Assembly: GCA_958295925.1 (NCBI GenBank)
Contig: CATQHL010000001.1
Span: 1,313,753-1,377,752 of the forward strand
Length of the DNA stretch: 64,000 nucleotides
From: an uncultured Acidimicrobiales bacterium
GTDB lineage: Bacteria; Actinomycetota; Acidimicrobiia; Acidimicrobiales; CATQHL01
Direction of reading: 5' to 3'
Shown: positions 1 through 8,540 of the stretch, one piece after another
Layout: each line of letters starts with the position of its first letter
Position numbering within the stretch: position 1 is the stretch's first letter
Program-made: the position numbers and the translations under genes
Notes under the pieces: model-generated
Seen by the model: the letters and a program-made list of their open reading frames with translations, nothing else
Told to the model about the DNA's origin: nothing
Database searches by the model: none

Positions 1-1073
1 TCGGCACAGAAGAACAGGCCGAGCAGCGACCCCACACGAGGGGCCACGGCAGACGCGCCAGCAGACGCGAAAGCCTTCTCCAAGCCCTCTGCCAGCCGCT
101 CCGCCAATAACTCCAGCCTCTTATACGCCCCCGAGCCCAGCTGAGCCAGCACCGCCAAGCCCGCAGCTGTTGCCAGGGGATTGCCTGAAAGGGTACCTGC
201 CTGATACACGCCGCCCAGGGGTGCAAGATGGCTCATCAGCTCTCGAGAACCGCCGAACGCCCCTATTGGAAGCCCGCCACCGATGACCTTGCCGAAACAC
301 CAAAGATCGGGGCGGACGCCGTAGAACTCCGACGCACCCCCGCTATCGAGACGAAAGCCGGTGATTACCTCATCGAACACCAGGAGAGCCCCAACCCTGT
401 CGCAGGCTTCCCGCAGCCCTTCGAGGAAGCCGTCGGCCGGGGCCACCAAACCCATATTGGCCGCAACCGGCTCAACCAGCACCGCAGCGGTGTCGTCGTC
501 GATCTCCGGCACGACGTTGTACGGAGCCACCACCGTGTCGGCAACCGCACCCGCCGTTACGCCCTCGCAGCCGCTGAGGCCCTGGTTGGCCACCCCGCTG
601 CCGCCGGCGGCCAGCAGAGCGTCGGAATGCCCGTGGTAACAACCCGCGAACTTCACGATCTTGTCGCGCCCCGTAGCACCTCGTGCGAGGCGGACAGCAG
701 ACATCACAGCCTCGGTGCCGCTGTTGACCAGTCGAATCATCTCAAGGCCACCAACCCTGGCGCACAACTCCTCGGCCAGCAGCACCTCTTTTTCGGTGGG
801 GGCTCCGTAGCTGATGCCCTCCCCTGCTGCTTCAGAGACTGCCCGCACTGTCGCAGGATTTGCGTGGCCAAGAATGCCCGGCCCGTAGCTCTGCACGTAG
901 TCGACGTAGCGGTTGCCCTCAACATCCCACACATGCGCCCCGGCAGCCTTCGACACGAAGTAGGGGACGCCACCAACCGATCCGAAAGAACGCACGGGAG
1001 AGTTCACGCCGCCAGGCAGCAAAGCGCAAGCCCTCTCGTAGAGCTTGGAGTTGCTGTGGCGGAATCCGTCCAC
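1..1073 (-). CDS. hemL: Glutamate-1-semialdehyde 2,1-aminomutase, 3' end cut by window
   Basis: This enzyme converts glutamate-1-semialdehyde to 5-aminolevulinate with PLP, the last step of the C5 route. The minus-strand frame stays open to the left edge and reads about 357 residues. It opens with LYERACALLPGGVNSPVRSF and contains GPGILGHANP, LVNSGTEAVMSAVRLARG, CYHGHSDALL, FDEVITGFR and FGKVIGGGLPIGAFGG, where the K is the expected PLP lysine. The start is taken as GTG at 1073, which shares one base with the hemB stop (TAGTG) and implies translational coupling. It is the last visible gene of the hemACDBL operon. The C-terminus lies outside the window. Confidence 0.95.
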   Translation of the reverse strand, partial: MDGFRHSNSKLYERACALLPGGVNSPVRSFGSVGGVPYFVSKAAGAHVWDVEGNRYVDYVQSYGPGILGHANPATVRAVSEAAGEGISYGAPTEKEVLLAEELCARVGGLEMIRLVNSGTEAVMSAVRLARGATGRDKIVKFAGCYHGHSDALLAAGGSGVANQGLSGCEGVTAGAVADTVVAPYNVVPEIDDDTAAVLVEPVAANMGLVAPADGFLEGLREACDRVGALLVFDEVITGFRLDSGGASEFYGVRPDLWCFGKVIGGGLPIGAFGGSRELMSHLAPLGGVYQAGTLSGNPLATAAGLAVLAQLGSGAYKRLELLAERLAEGLEKAFASAGASAVAPRVGSLLGLFFCA

Positions 1074-2050
1074 TACTGCATGCTCCTGGCCAGGCCCTTT
1101 GCGAAATACGTCAGCACGAAGTCGGCGCCCGCACGCTTCACGGCGGTGATTTGTTCCAAGGCCACGGATTCGCCGTCGATCCAGCCACGTTCCGCTGCGG
1201 CGCGGATCATCGCGTACTCGCCGGAGACGTGATACGCCCCTAGCGAAACGTCGACTGCCGCGCGCACCCTGCAAACCACGTCCAGGTACGTCATGGCGGG
1301 CTTCACCATCACCATGTCGGCACCCTCCTCCACATCGAGCATCACCTCAGCCAGAGCCTCACGGGAATTGCGCCAGTCCTGCTGGTACCCCTTGCGGTCG
1401 CCGCTTTGGATGGTCACGTCCACGGCCTCGCGGAATGGGCCATAGAGCGAGGAGGCGTACTTGGCGGAATAGGCCAGGATGGCAGTCACGCCGTGGCCGG
1501 TTTCGTCCAAAGCCGAGCGGATCGCAGCGACCTGCCCGTCCATCATCCCGCTGGGGGCGATGATGTCGGCGCCTGCGGAAGCCTGGGCAATCGCCGCCTT
1601 CGCGTAAATCTCCAGCGTGGCGTCGTTGTCTACCGAACCGTCAGTAGCCAGGATTCCACAATGCCCGTGGCTGGTGTACTCGTCCACGCACAGGTCGGCC
1701 ATCACCACCACGTCGGCTCCCACAGAGTCCCGCAGCGCCCGCAGCGCCACTTGCATCACCCCGTCGGCGCTCCAAGCCTGAGAGCCGATGTCGTCCTTTA
1801 TTTGCGGGACTCCAAAAAGGATGACTGCCGGTACGCCCACGCCAGCCAGGGCCTTGACTTCCTCGACGAGAGAGTCGGTCGTGTGCTGAACGACTCCAGG
1901 AAGCGAGAGCACCGGCTGCGGCTCGGTGATGCCCTCACGCACAAATAGCGGGGCTACGAGGTCGTCTGGGCTGAGCGATGTCTCCGCCACCAGCCGCCTA
2001 AGGGCGGGGCTGCGGCGCAGCCGACGGAGCCGCCTCTGTGGAAAAGACAT
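1073..2050 (-). CDS. hemB: Delta-aminolevulinic acid dehydratase (porphobilinogen synthase)
   Basis: This enzyme condenses two 5-aminolevulinate molecules to porphobilinogen. Both Schiff-base lysines are visible, in AYSAKYASSLYGPFREA and in MVMVKPAMTYLD, as is the family stretch EYTSHGHCGI. The usual zinc triad C-x-C...C reads C-V-D...C here, so one cysteine is replaced by aspartate and metal use may differ. ATG at 2050 (MSFPQRRLRRLRRSP) is preferred. A TTG at 2080 in the same frame would add ten residues unlike the family. The length of 325 residues is normal. It lies between hemD and hemL in the heme operon. Confidence 0.95.
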   Translation of the reverse strand: MSFPQRRLRRLRRSPALRRLVAETSLSPDDLVAPLFVREGITEPQPVLSLPGVVQHTTDSLVEEVKALAGVGVPAVILFGVPQIKDDIGSQAWSADGVMQVALRALRDSVGADVVVMADLCVDEYTSHGHCGILATDGSVDNDATLEIYAKAAIAQASAGADIIAPSGMMDGQVAAIRSALDETGHGVTAILAYSAKYASSLYGPFREAVDVTIQSGDRKGYQQDWRNSREALAEVMLDVEEGADMVMVKPAMTYLDVVCRVRAAVDVSLGAYHVSGEYAMIRAAAERGWIDGESVALEQITAVKRAGADFVLTYFAKGLARSMQ

Positions 2051-2091
2051 CGTGGGCAGTCTAGTGAAGCAGCATTTCAAGCAAGATTTGA

Positions 2092-2838
2092 CTAAGTGCC
2101 ACGATGCTTTCTCGGGATGTATGCCGTCAAAGCGCCAATCAAGCCGGGGATGGTGTAGTCAGAGGCTTCGACGTCTACCCGCATGCCTCGCCCGCGAGCC
2201 GCTGCTGCGGTGATCGGACCTATGCAGGCGACCACCCCCTTCGGTGCAGGCAACTGCTCGCAGTAGCTGTTCACCACAGAGGGGGATGTGAACAGCAGAG
2301 CGTCGCAGGATTCGACCGCCGCCCGCTCCGACAACCCCAGAGCAACCCGCTCGACCTGATAGGCAGCCACAACCTCAACGTCCCAGCCCGCGGCGCGCAG
2401 CCCCTCAGGGAGGACGTCCCTGGCCTCAGCGGCGCGGGCGAGGAGCGCCTTGGCGGGAAGAGTCCCTGCCAAAGCCTCAAGAAGACCCTCGGCCACAAAC
2501 CGTTCTGGAATCAGATCAACAGTCCTGCCCGCAGCGGCGAAACAGGACGCAGTGGCTGGGCCGATAGCTGCAACCGAACGCAGACGGGCGGCGTCGCCCA
2601 AAACGCGCAGCAACCGCTTCGCGCCAGGTGCGGAGGTTGCGATCACCCAGTCGTACTCCTCAACACGGGCGGTTGCCGCACGCAGTGCCGCCCCTTCGTC
2701 GTCAGGAGGGCAAATCCGGATAAGCGGAACGCATACGGGCTCCGCCCCTGCAGCCCTCAGCGCCTTAGCAGCGGCAAAGGCAGACTCCGCTGGACGGGGA
2801 ACCAGCACCTTCCAGCCAGCAAGCGGCTGCTTGCTCAT
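2092..2838 (-). CDS. hemD: Uroporphyrinogen-III synthase
   Basis: This enzyme cyclises hydroxymethylbilane with inversion of ring D. The family is poorly conserved in sequence. The call rests on the opening GWKVLVPRPAESAFAAAKAL, the SAPGAKRLLRVL and FTSPSVVNSYCEQL stretches, the length of 248 residues, and the position directly after hemC. Its ATG overlaps the hemC stop by four bases (ATGA), which suggests coupled translation. It acts in the cytosol on the product of HemC. No fused methyltransferase domain is present, unlike the CobA-HemD fusions of some actinobacteria. Confidence 0.9.
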   Translation of the reverse strand: MSKQPLAGWKVLVPRPAESAFAAAKALRAAGAEPVCVPLIRICPPDDEGAALRAATARVEEYDWVIATSAPGAKRLLRVLGDAARLRSVAAIGPATASCFAAAGRTVDLIPERFVAEGLLEALAGTLPAKALLARAAEARDVLPEGLRAAGWDVEVVAAYQVERVALGLSERAAVESCDALLFTSPSVVNSYCEQLPAPKGVVACIGPITAAAARGRGMRVDVEASDYTIPGLIGALTAYIPRKHRGT

Positions 2839-3767
2839 CGGCCAGAACCAACGCCCTCCGCACCGCCAGCCACATCGATCGAGCCGTCGCCCGCGCCCGC
2901 AACAGCAACCTCCAGGCGTTGAGCCAAATACGCCCCCAACTCCTCAGGGACATCGCCCTCGACCGCGTCACGACAAACCGACCCGCCCAGACCCGTCGCC
3001 AGCACAGCCGTCAGGCGGAGACGGCCGGCGGTCAAAACTGCGTGCGCAGCCAGCGGAAGGGAACAGTCACCTCCGATGCCCGCAAGAAAGGCCCGCTCCG
3101 CGTCCACGCAGCGTCGAGACGGTGCGTGCTCAATGGTTGAAAGGAGGCTTCGCATCTTTTCGTTATCGCCAAGACACTCCACGGCCAGCGCGCCTTGTCC
3201 GGCCTGGGGAACCATCTCGTCGGCAGACAGAGCATGCAGCCCTGTCGGGCGCAGCCCCAACCTTTCAAGCGCCGCCATAGCCACCACCACAGCGTCAAAC
3301 TCCCCCACTCTGCTCAAACGGGTGTGGATGTTTCCTCTCAAGTCCGCAAATCTCAAGTCCGTCCGCAGCGCAGCCAACTGAACACGACGCCTGGCCGACC
3401 CAGTAGCCACCACCCCATCTGGGGGAATCCTCGCCAAGCTCCGCCCCACTAGTGCGTCCCTGGCGTCGACTCGCCTAGGCACCGCCGCCAGAACAAGCCT
3501 GCGAGGGCGAACCGTGGGGAGATCTTTTGCGGAGTGAACTGCCAGGTCTGCTCGCCCGCTCAAAACGGCGCCTGACACTTCCTTGACGAACACTCCCTTT
3601 CCGCCGATCTCGTTCAGCGAAGCCGAAGCCAGGCGATCCCCCGTGGTGGTAACAGGAACGACCTCAAGCTCAAGATCAGGCGAGGCCGCCGCAAGCAGAC
3701 GAATCGTCTCGTCGGCCTGTCGCAGCGCCAGGGGGCTGGCTCTAGTGGCGACCCTGAGCGTCTTCAG
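2835..3767 (-). CDS. hemC: Porphobilinogen deaminase, probable CTG start
   Basis: This enzyme polymerises four porphobilinogens to hydroxymethylbilane. The conserved N-terminus LRVATRASPLALRQADET is encoded, followed by GGKGVFVKEV, DLAVHSAKDLPT and GIGGDCSLPLAAHA, whose cysteine is the attachment site for the dipyrromethane cofactor. From the in-frame TAA upstream to the conserved N-terminus there is no ATG, GTG or TTG. The only NTG codon is CTG at 3767, which overlaps the hemA stop as CTGA. The next canonical start (GTG at 3593) would delete the conserved N-terminal 58 residues. With CTG the protein is 310 residues, the normal family length. Confidence 0.93.
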   Translation of the reverse strand: MKTLRVATRASPLALRQADETIRLLAAASPDLELEVVPVTTTGDRLASASLNEIGGKGVFVKEVSGAVLSGRADLAVHSAKDLPTVRPRRLVLAAVPRRVDARDALVGRSLARIPPDGVVATGSARRRVQLAALRTDLRFADLRGNIHTRLSRVGEFDAVVVAMAALERLGLRPTGLHALSADEMVPQAGQGALAVECLGDNEKMRSLLSTIEHAPSRRCVDAERAFLAGIGGDCSLPLAAHAVLTAGRLRLTAVLATGLGGSVCRDAVEGDVPEELGAYLAQRLEVAVAGAGDGSIDVAGGAEGVGSGR

Positions 3768-5020
3768 ACGTCGAACAGTTCGCGAAGAGCGTCCGCCAGC
3801 CGCTCCCCGCCGTTATTGGGAGCAGCCTCCCTGAGACGAGCGGTCGGTTCATGAAGCACCTTGTTGACGATGCCATGCACCAGTGCCTCGACCGCCTCGC
3901 GCTGGGCGTCGTCGAGGGATTCCAGTCGCGGGCCGAACCGCTCGAACTCGCTCTGGGAAATGTCGCAAATTCTCCGGCGAAACTTGTCGATAAGCGGAGT
4001 AAGTGGCTGAACCGCCTCGCGCTCACGGTATTTCTGGACTTCAGCCTCCAAAATCGACTCCGCCCTGAGCAGCTCCCCCGTGCAGTCGTCGGCGCAGTCT
4101 GCAAACCTCCGGATGTCGTCCATGTCCCAAAGCGTCAGCCCCTCAACTTGGCGCGACGACGGCTCAACATCGCGGGGCATCGCAACGTCCACCACCAGCA
4201 GCGGCCTCGCGTCGCGGTCGCTCATGACCTCGAGCAGGTCGGGGTGTTCGATTACCGGGGAGGTGGATCCGGTTGAGGTGAACAGCACGTCGGCTTTCAC
4301 CATCTCGTCGAGCAACTCCTCGAGGTGGAGAGGGCGAACTCCCGCCGCAGAGGCGAGTTCCCTGGCCCGATCCCAGTTGCGGCTGGCCAAGACCACATCC
4401 GCCGTGGGCGGGGACGGCAGCAGGCGCAGCAGGGTTTCGCCAATCTGCCCGGAGCCCAGAACAACGATGCGTTTCTGCGCTAACCCGCTCAATTCTTCGG
4501 CAGCCATGGAAACGGCAGCGTGCGGGACAGAGGCCAAGTCCTTGCCGAGCTCTGTCTCTGAACGAATCCTTCTCCCAACACAAAGGGCATGGGAGAAGAG
4601 CCCGTTGAGAGCCTTGCCGGTGGAACCCAAGGCGGCGGCCGTCTGCCAGGCGCTCTTTACCTGACCCTGAATCTCATGTTCCCCCAGCACCGCCGAGTTC
4701 AGCCCGCTGACCACAGCAAAGAGATGCCTCACGGCGTCTTCAGCAAAGAGCGAGTAGAGGGACTCCGCGAGATCCGCCAACGGAAGGTCGGCGCGCTCGG
4801 CCAAGAACTCCCTGATGGGTTCGTAGCCGAGGTGAAACTTCTCCGCACTGGCGTAGACCTCCAGCCGATTGCACGTGGCCAGCAAGACAACTTCGTCCAC
4901 TCCCGCCAGCCTCCCCAGACGCTCCAAGGTTTCGTTGAGGTGCGACTCGGAAACCGAGACGCTCTCCAAAATTCCCAGCGAAGCTGAACGGTGGCTTATC
5001 CCGACTACAAGTACGGGCAA
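3764..5020 (-). CDS. hemA: Glutamyl-tRNA reductase
   Basis: This NADPH enzyme reduces Glu-tRNA(Glu) to glutamate-1-semialdehyde and commits glutamate to tetrapyrroles. Visible motifs are GISHRSASLGILE, the catalytic cysteine in LLATCNRLEVYA, LGEHEIQGQVKSAW and the Rossmann motif VLGSGQIGETLLRLL. At 418 residues it is of normal length. The start is TTG at 5020, with GGAG about eight bases upstream. It heads the hem operon downstream of rex, an arrangement also known in Streptomyces. The 162-nt gap to rex shows no obvious Rex operator palindrome. Confidence 0.95.
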   Translation of the reverse strand: MPVLVVGISHRSASLGILESVSVSESHLNETLERLGRLAGVDEVVLLATCNRLEVYASAEKFHLGYEPIREFLAERADLPLADLAESLYSLFAEDAVRHLFAVVSGLNSAVLGEHEIQGQVKSAWQTAAALGSTGKALNGLFSHALCVGRRIRSETELGKDLASVPHAAVSMAAEELSGLAQKRIVVLGSGQIGETLLRLLPSPPTADVVLASRNWDRARELASAAGVRPLHLEELLDEMVKADVLFTSTGSTSPVIEHPDLLEVMSDRDARPLLVVDVAMPRDVEPSSRQVEGLTLWDMDDIRRFADCADDCTGELLRAESILEAEVQKYREREAVQPLTPLIDKFRRRICDISQSEFERFGPRLESLDDAQREAVEALVHGIVNKVLHEPTARLREAAPNNGGERLADALRELFDV

Positions 5021-5182
5021 GGCGCAGTCTCCACCCTTGGATCAAACATGATCCTCAATTTTACCAGCGATTTATTGCCGCCCTCCGACGCTCCCCGTAG
5101 CCCCTCCGACATCCTCAGAGTCATCGAGTCTCCCGCCAGGGTCGGCAATCCCGCCCGAAGCCCAGGGCTTGCCCGACATCCA

Positions 5183-5785
5183 CTACTCCCCGCTTCTTCT
5201 GTGAAAGAAGCTCAATACTTGAAGCTCCATCGCCAGATCGACGTTTCGCAGCTGCGATCCCCTCGGGGTGCTTATTACGGTCGGGGCAAAGTTCAAGATC
5301 GAGCCGATTCCCGATTGCACCATGAGATCTGCCACTGTCTGAGCCGAGGAGGCGGGCGTGGCGACAATCCCGATGATGATCCCACGACGGGACACGAGTT
5401 GTTGAAGCTCCTCGATATGACTCACTGTCAGACCAGCCACTACCCGTCCGACCTTCCCCGGATCGTTGTCGACCAGGGCCACGACGGGAAAGCCGCGGTC
5501 GGCAAAGCCTGCGTAGTTCGCCAAGGCCGATCCCAGGTTCCCCGTCCCGGCAATCAGCACTGGCCACTCGTGGGTAAGGCCCAATTCCTGGCTGACCTCC
5601 CCGAGCAGCGCCTCCACGTCGTAACCGACTCCACGAATGCCGTACGAACCAAGGTAGGAAAGGTCTTTTCGAACCTTCGCCGCGTTCACCCCTGCCCGCT
5701 CAGCCAAATCGATGGAAGAGACGGTGGCCGCGCCATTGGCCTTGAGGTCGAGCAGGATTCGCCGGTAGATGGGCAGCCTTGACAC
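5183..5785 (-). CDS. rex: Redox-sensing transcriptional repressor Rex
   Basis: Rex binds DNA at a low NADH/NAD+ ratio and releases it when NADH rises. The N-terminal winged helix (about residues 1-75) contains the family signature LPIYRRILLDL and VRKDLSYLGSYGIRGVGYDV. The NAD(H) Rossmann domain follows with LIAGTGNLGSALANY and VALVDNDPGKVG. The 200-residue length is slightly short. The start is GTG at 5785. It is cotranscribed in orientation with hemA, so redox control of heme synthesis is a reasonable inference, though I see no clear operator here. Confidence 0.93.
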   Translation of the reverse strand: MSRLPIYRRILLDLKANGAATVSSIDLAERAGVNAAKVRKDLSYLGSYGIRGVGYDVEALLGEVSQELGLTHEWPVLIAGTGNLGSALANYAGFADRGFPVVALVDNDPGKVGRVVAGLTVSHIEELQQLVSRRGIIIGIVATPASSAQTVADLMVQSGIGSILNFAPTVISTPRGSQLRNVDLAMELQVLSFFHRRSGE

Positions 5786-5859
5786 GGAGGGGATGGGGAT
5801 TCGACGGCGTTCCGCTGCGATGGCAAGAGGCTAACGAACCGCTGCCTAGCCTGTGGATC

Positions 5860-6657
5860 GTGAACGGGCACAGTGCGCTGGCAGGTGCCGCTGGCTTGAT
5901 TTCCCTGGCACTGGCCGCAGCAACCTTTGAGCGCTGGCTGAGGAAGCCGAGCAGGCACCTCGCGGCATGGAGCATCGCTCTGCTGTTGTTCGCCGGCGGT
6001 GCAATGGCAGCTTGGTTTGGGGCGGCTACGGGGTGGAGCGAGCCCGCATTTCGTGCCTTTTACCTGCTAGGCGCCATCCTGAACGTTCCTGTGCTCGGCG
6101 TCGGCTCGATATACCTGCTCAAGGGGCGGGCGGCTGGAGATAAAGCGGCCGCAGTGGTTGCGCTGTTGTCGGCCTTTGCCATCGGGGTGATCTGGGCCGC
6201 ACCGGTGCGGGGCGGATTTGAGGCGGAAGTCCTGCCACGTGGCAGCGAAGTGTTCGGATACCTCCCCAGGGTTCTGGCCACAGGAGCGTCGAGTTCCGGT
6301 GCGATCGTGGTATTTGCCGGGGCGGTCTGGAGTATCTACAAGCGCCGCCGCGTCACTGGTGAAGAAAGGCCGTCGCGACATCTTGCCCTGGGAAACGGGC
6401 TTCTGGCCTTCGCAATCGTGATCTTGAGCGTCGGCGGGCTGTTCAACTCCGTTGCAGATGAAATGACGACTTTCTCAATCTCGCTGACAGCGGGGGCGGC
6501 ATTCCTGTTTGCCGGATTCCTCGTCTCAACCTCGCAGCCTGCTCGAGAGCAGACGGCGGAGCCCAGCAACCTTCAAGCGGCCGGGCTGGGCGACGAAGCT
6601 TCAACGAAACTGGATAAAGACGTTCACCACGGCGGCGAGCAGGACTGCGACGAGTAG
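5860..6657 (+). CDS. Seven-TM integral membrane protein of unknown function
   Basis: I do not recognise this family. From the GTG at 5860 the product has about 265 residues and seven hydrophobic segments, beginning SALAGAAGLISLALAAATF and ending ISLTAGAAFLFAGFLVS. The hydrophilic tail is acidic and rich in D/E/H. The frame continues upstream to 5779, but that would overlap the start of the divergent rex gene and add a non-hydrophobic leader, so the later GTG is preferred. The last 57 bases overlap a small minus-strand membrane ORF. No catalytic motif is visible. Confidence 0.7.
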   Translation: MNGHSALAGAAGLISLALAAATFERWLRKPSRHLAAWSIALLLFAGGAMAAWFGAATGWSEPAFRAFYLLGAILNVPVLGVGSIYLLKGRAAGDKAAAVVALLSAFAIGVIWAAPVRGGFEAEVLPRGSEVFGYLPRVLATGASSSGAIVVFAGAVWSIYKRRRVTGEERPSRHLALGNGLLAFAIVILSVGGLFNSVADEMTTFSISLTAGAAFLFAGFLVSTSQPAREQTAEPSNLQAAGLGDEASTKLDKDVHHGGEQDCDE

Positions 6658-6690
6658 GACTGCGATGACGATGGTGGTGCCTCGCCTCAA
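6601..6690 (-). CDS. 29-residue single-TM miniprotein
   Basis: A TTG start at 6688-6690 lies five bases after an AGGAGG Shine-Dalgarno that sits inside the end of the SAM hydrolase gene. The start overlaps that gene's stop as TTGA. The product reads MRRGTTIVIAVLLVAVLLAA followed by VVNVFIQFR: a positively charged N-terminus and one hydrophobic helix. Such spacing and overlap is typical of coupled genes. It runs antisense to the 3' end of the convergent 7-TM gene, which lowers confidence. No family is recognised. Confidence 0.5.
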   Translation of the reverse strand: MRRGTTIVIAVLLVAVLLAAVVNVFIQFR

Positions 6691-7580
6691 GAATTCCTCC
6701 TGCTCACGACGCGAACTGGCTTCGAAGACGGTGGAGACGATACCGACTCGGCTTGCCCACCGGGGTGTTCCAGCGTGACAGCCGAGGACGCCTGCAGGCC
6801 GAGTTCGTCTGAGGCCGATCGGCGGTTCCGGGCAATCGCAATCAACCCGTAGGAGTCCTCCAAGAGCCCAAGGCCACCTGCGGAAATCTCTGAATAGGAG
6901 GTCGCCCGGACGGCAGACCGCACCACATCGCCGAAACGCAGCATCACCCTTTCAGGGAAGCCGCTCAGGTCGTCGGGGGAAACGTTGAGCTGAGCGTTTC
7001 CAAAGCGATCCACCCAGAGCACTTCGGCTTCAATCCTCTCCGGGCCGACCTGGGCTGCCGGAAAAACCCCTGGCTGAAGGCTGTCGGGGTCAAGCGAAGG
7101 CCCAAAGTCGCTTAGCGGAACACCCAGGCACAGGTGGGCTGCGGCCGGGGCAAAAACGTCCCGTCCGTCAAAGGTGCATCCCGGGGCGGACAATCGATAC
7201 TTCTCGTTGGCGAGCTCAACAGCCCTGTTTGCGCCGCCCGACAGGGCGACGGTAGGAGCTAGCAAACCGTTGTCGGGGCCAAGCAGGACGGAAGCCCCGT
7301 CCCCAATCTCCACCGCCAGAGGGCGGCGGTCGCCGCCGACTCCTGGGTCTACGACCGCCAAGACCACGCCTGGGTTGAGGTACTGCGACGCCCGAGCGAG
7401 CGTCAGTCCCCCGGCCCGAACGTCGAAGCGCGCTATGTCGTGCGAAACGTCGACTATCCGCACCTTTGGGGCAATCGACCAGATGACGGATTTAACGACG
7501 GCCACGAACTCGTCTGCCAGTCCGAAGTCTGAAAGAAAAGAGACGGTCTCATAACAATGGAGGGATGAGGAACGCGTCAT
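6687..7580 (-). CDS. S-adenosylmethionine hydrolase (DUF62 / chlorinase-fluorinase fold)
   Basis: Members of this family use water, or halide in specialised cases, to split SAM into adenosine (or halo-adenosine) and methionine. The N-terminal domain shows FLSDFGLADEFVAVVK, VDVSHDIARFDVRAGG, VVDPGVGGDRRPL and LLGPDNGLLAP, all typical. A C-terminal beta-barrel domain follows with VLWVDRFGNAQLNV. The hydroxide-forming enzymes are by far the most common, so halogenation is not inferred. The length is 297 residues with ATG at 7580. The function in the cell is not clear from context. Confidence 0.85.
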   Translation of the reverse strand: MTRSSSLHCYETVSFLSDFGLADEFVAVVKSVIWSIAPKVRIVDVSHDIARFDVRAGGLTLARASQYLNPGVVLAVVDPGVGGDRRPLAVEIGDGASVLLGPDNGLLAPTVALSGGANRAVELANEKYRLSAPGCTFDGRDVFAPAAAHLCLGVPLSDFGPSLDPDSLQPGVFPAAQVGPERIEAEVLWVDRFGNAQLNVSPDDLSGFPERVMLRFGDVVRSAVRATSYSEISAGGLGLLEDSYGLIAIARNRRSASDELGLQASSAVTLEHPGGQAESVSSPPSSKPVRVVSRRNS

Positions 7581-7652
7581 GGCTGCCGAGGGGGCCTTCA
7601 GCCTGCCGTGCTTCGCAGGCCTTCTTCGGACGAGGCGTCGGCTCCGCCTGAC

Positions 7653-8489
7653 TCAAGCAGAGCCAGGGGCGCCAAGCTCGACAGAGCGTCGAGTGGCAGC
7701 CGCCACAGCCTCGGCTACCGAGCGTGAAAACCCCTCCCGATCAAGGACGGCGATTCCGGCGGCGGTTGTCCCTCCCCGAGAAGTCACGTCAGCCCTCAGC
7801 TCGCCAGGGGGCCGCCCTCCGGCTGCAAGCATCTCGCCTGCGCCTCTTATTGTCTGTCGCACCAAAGCATCAGCGACTTGGGGGGAAAGGCCCTCTGACA
7901 CCCCGGCGGCAGTTAGAGCCTCCGCGAGCAGGAAGACATAGGCCGGGCCTGAGCCGGAAAGACCGGTCACTGCGTCGAGTTGCGACTCCTCGACCACCCG
8001 CACTATCCCCACGCTTTGGAGAATGCCCTCTGCCCAGGAAAGGTCCTCCGCCGTCGCCAACGTCCCCTTCGCCAACGCTGAGGCGCCGAAACCCACCAGC
8101 GCAGGCGTGTTCGGCATGCAACGCAGCACACGAGCCTCCTCTGCAAGTCCAGCTTCAAGGCTCGCCACGGTCACACCGGCAACAACGGAAAGAACCCTCG
8201 ATATTCCCTTGCCCTTCAGGGCCGCGAGCGCCTCGGACGCATCGTTCGGCTTGACGGCGAGCACTGCATCTGCCCCTCGCTGCGGGGTCGTCGCAACCAG
8301 CACGTCCGGATACATCTGCGAGAGTTCCCTTCGACGCTCGGCGAGACGCTCGGCGACTGCGATTTCCCGATAGTCGGCCCATTCCGAAGCCACCAGCCCG
8401 GCCAGCATGGCCTCTCCCATCTTTCCGCACCCGATGAATTGAAGACGCAGAATCGGCCTGGAGCTCACGGCAAGACAATACTTGGTCAC
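7653..8489 (-). CDS. proC: Pyrroline-5-carboxylate reductase
   Basis: This enzyme reduces 1-pyrroline-5-carboxylate to proline with NAD(P)H. The N-terminal Rossmann motif FIGCGKMGEAMLAGL and the C-terminal signature region TGLSGSGPAYVFLLAEAL and DVTSRGGTTAAGI are present. The length is about 278 residues. The start may be GTG at 8489 or GTG at 8468; both precede the Rossmann strand. A short GC-rich inverted repeat (7601-7606 with 7615-7620) follows the gene before the next start. A large perfect hairpin (8541-8584) lies upstream. Confidence 0.93.
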   Translation of the reverse strand: MTKYCLAVSSRPILRLQFIGCGKMGEAMLAGLVASEWADYREIAVAERLAERRRELSQMYPDVLVATTPQRGADAVLAVKPNDASEALAALKGKGISRVLSVVAGVTVASLEAGLAEEARVLRCMPNTPALVGFGASALAKGTLATAEDLSWAEGILQSVGIVRVVEESQLDAVTGLSGSGPAYVFLLAEALTAAGVSEGLSPQVADALVRQTIRGAGEMLAAGGRPPGELRADVTSRGGTTAAGIAVLDREGFSRSVAEAVAAATRRSVELGAPGSA

Positions 8490-8540
8490 TCAAGCAAAGT
8501 CCTGTTTGGTGAGACACATATGGAACAATGGGGGAAATGT

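Noticed and set aside
228-1232. A 334-residue plus-strand frame opposite hemL.
   Set aside because: It is a shadow of hemL and the hemB end, with no family motifs. High GC keeps antisense frames open.
2835-3593. hemC as an N-terminally truncated pseudogene.
   Set aside because: The conserved N-terminus is fully encoded upstream in the same frame and starts at CTG, so the gene is complete.
6687-7580. The SAM hydrolase as a fluorinase or chlorinase.
   Set aside because: The family is mostly hydroxide-forming, and no halometabolite genes are nearby. I cannot see a residue pattern that would support halide use.
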